NCBI RefSeq assembly: GCF_900291985.1
Contig: NZ_LT985980.1
Location: forward strand, 2,820,001-2,884,000
Origin: Lysinibacillus timonensis
Lineage (GTDB): Bacteria > Bacillota > Bacilli > Bacillales_A > Planococcaceae
Length of the DNA: 64,000 bases
Reading direction: 5' to 3'
The translations under genes were made by a program, and so were the position numbers. Shown piece by piece: positions 62,589-64,000 of the stretch. The notes below the pieces were generated by a model. That model ran no database searches. It was not told the DNA's origin and worked only from the letters and a program-made list of their open reading frames with translations. The stretch's first letter is position 1; each line of letters starts with the position of its first letter.

Positions 62589-62722
62589 ATACAGTTAAGT
62601 GGACTACAATCAGTGGATTTTATTGATAGATGAAGTGAAAAAGAGAGTAGGCTTCCACTTATAACAGAAAACTCCTAAAGAGACACGCATGATAAATTAC
62701 TTAAAGCTATGGAGGTGCTGTG

Positions 62723-64000
62723 GTGAATCATCGAACGTATCTTGCCCTAGCAATTCCTCTAACGATATCCACAATAACGACCCCTTTACTTGGCGTTGTA
62801 GACATGGCAGTAGTAGGACAGTTGCCAAAACCAGCCTATATTGGAGGTGTGGCAGTGGGAACGATTATTTTTAACACACTGTACTGGTTATTTGGCTTTT
62901 TAAGAGTGAGTACTTCTGGTTTTGCAGCTCAAGCAGAAGGGGCAAAAGACGAGAGGCAACAGTTATTAGCACTAATTAGACCGATGTTTATAGCTTTAAT
63001 AGTTGGAATAAGCTTTTTACTATTACAGTTGCCAATTCTTCAGTTAGTCCTGACGTTTATAAGTCCTACATCAGATGTCTTAAAGTTTGCGACAGAATAT
63101 TTTACCATTAGAATTTGGGGAGCGCCATTTGCGCTAATGAATTATGTCGTCATGGGCTGGTTAGTAGGACGTTCACGTATCAAGTTAACATTATTCCTTC
63201 AAATACTGATGAATCTCATTAATATTACACTCGCTATCCTGTTTGTGATTGTTTTTTCATGGGGAGTATCAGGGGTAGCTGCTGCCACTCTGATAGCAGA
63301 AATTGTCACAGTGATGATTAGTGTAATCATTATTATTAGATTACTACCAAAACCATTTCGTTTCCCGTCCAAAAAGGAGATTCTAGATCCTGCTCCTTTT
63401 AAAAAGATGGTAGCCATGAATCGAGATTTAATGATTAGGACCTTTTGTTTACTAGTTGTCTTTAATTTGTTTACAGCAAAAGGTGCGATGTATGGAACCG
63501 AAATATTGGCTGCAAATGCAGTGCTTATCCAAATTCATTATATGATGGCTTACTTTTTCGATGGGTTAGCGAATGCTTCGAGTATTTTTGTTGGGAAAGC
63601 GATTGGGTCAAATGATGAAGAATTATATAAGAAAACACTATCATACTCTTGTCAATGGGCCATTATTTCGTCCCTTCTGATGATGATTGTTTATTATTTC
63701 GGAAAGGGATTCATTATTCCCATCTTCACGCAGACAGAAAGCGTTATCGAGTTAATTCGTACATATGAACAATGGATGTTATTGTTTCCTATCTGTGCAA
63801 GCTTTGGCCTCGTATTATACGGTGTATTTACTGGGGCGACGGAAGCGAAACCAATTCGGACATCCATGGTTTATGCATTAGCTGTTTTTCTAATCGTATT
63901 ATATGCATCCGTTCCTACATTTCAAAATCACGGTTTATGGTTAGCGTTTATTGTATTTAGTCTAGGACGTTCTGTCTTCCTCGCCATGTACGTGCCGACC
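62723..64000 (+). CDS. MATE-family efflux protein (DinF-like), 3-prime end outside window
   Basis: The frame stays open to the last base; about 426 residues are visible. It begins NHRTYLALAIPLTISTITTP and LLGVVDMAVVGQLPKPAYIG, the MATE N-terminal pattern with helices 1-2 and the conserved Asp. Later, GAPFALMNYVVMGWLVGRSR and WGVSGVAAATLIAEI continue the 12-helix DinF layout. GTG at 62723 follows GGAGGTG. It lies 134 bases behind the Zur-controlled transporter with no visible terminator, so it may be co-regulated and export a metallophore or drug. Confidence 0.85.
   Translation, partial: MNHRTYLALAIPLTISTITTPLLGVVDMAVVGQLPKPAYIGGVAVGTIIFNTLYWLFGFLRVSTSGFAAQAEGAKDERQQLLALIRPMFIALIVGISFLLLQLPILQLVLTFISPTSDVLKFATEYFTIRIWGAPFALMNYVVMGWLVGRSRIKLTLFLQILMNLINITLAILFVIVFSWGVSGVAAATLIAEIVTVMISVIIIIRLLPKPFRFPSKKEILDPAPFKKMVAMNRDLMIRTFCLLVVFNLFTAKGAMYGTEILAANAVLIQIHYMMAYFFDGLANASSIFVGKAIGSNDEELYKKTLSYSCQWAIISSLLMMIVYYFGKGFIIPIFTQTESVIELIRTYEQWMLLFPICASFGLVLYGVFTGATEAKPIRTSMVYALAVFLIVLYASVPTFQNHGLWLAFIVFSLGRSVFLAMYVPT

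Noticed and set aside
1-64000. tRNA or rRNA genes
   Set aside because: No cloverleaf with GGTTC(A/G)A-type arms or rRNA segments was recognised by eye; a tRNA scan would settle it.

Overview
The window is AT-rich DNA from a low-GC, endospore-forming member of the Bacillales. Supporting signs are AAGGAGG-type ribosome sites, frequent TTG and GTG starts, a T-box tyrosyl-tRNA synthetase gene, a putative gamma-type spore protein and Zur-type boxes. The Bacillus subtilis-like neighbours are YhdP/MpfA, PaiB, YwnB, YjcF, YczE and an anti-TRAP-like protein. A Planococcaceae or Bacillaceae relative is an inference; genus cannot be fixed from this sequence alone.

Layout. 1-3.5 kb: the end of an iron-siderophore binding protein gene, then two FecCD permeases and an ATPase. 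3.6-8.3 kb: two small proteins, a CBO0543-type membrane protein, an alpha/beta hydrolase, and a TetR/MFS divergent pair with a strong palindromic operator. 8.4-12.7 kb: a two-domain glycosyltransferase and tyrS behind a complete T-box leader. 12.7-18.3 kb: an EamA transporter, a Qnr-like pentapeptide protein, a frameshifted MerR gene leading into an MpfA-like exporter gene whose Shine-Dalgarno site is separated from its TTG start by a perfect hairpin, then PaiB and a PAS-chemotaxis protein. 18.7-23.7 kb: an Asn-rich spore-type protein, a copper-amine-oxidase-like stalk protein, an SLH protein with a degenerate transglutaminase-like domain, and a GAF-GGDEF protein. 23.9-36.6 kb: mixed housekeeping and regulatory genes, several decayed genes and a deletion scar. 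36.7-41.4 kb: a YtrA-like GntR/ABC operon and a MocR/flavin-binding-protein divergent pair. 41.6-57.3 kb: lipoproteins, a MaoC hydratase, an anti-TRAP-like zinc protein, a large chemotaxis receptor, a short-chain dehydrogenase, an XRE/membrane-protein module with elaborate operators, a methyltransferase/LysR pair, membrane proteins and a YjcF-YczE pair. 57.5-64 kb: a five-gene Opp/Nik-type ABC transporter preceded by twin Zur-like boxes, followed by a MATE exporter that runs off the window.

The most striking unexplained structure is an interspersed non-coding repeat of about 200-370 bp present in eight copies (A-H). Each copy carries four short palindromes of CGGAAATTTTCCG type, and centre spacing of about 52, 61 and 51 bp was measured directly in five copies. 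Two inverted-orientation copies (B, C) bracket a gene for a DUF559/Vsr-like PD-(D/E)XK nuclease with a C-terminal winged-helix-like tail, and the last codons of that gene lie inside the repeat. Similarity to that gene end also persists at the right ends of the forward copies. This resembles a mobile-element/passenger relationship (compare RAYT/REP) with a different enzyme; that link is a hypothesis. A second, shorter repeated theme is a GGGCGCaattct hairpin used as a terminator-like element throughout the window.
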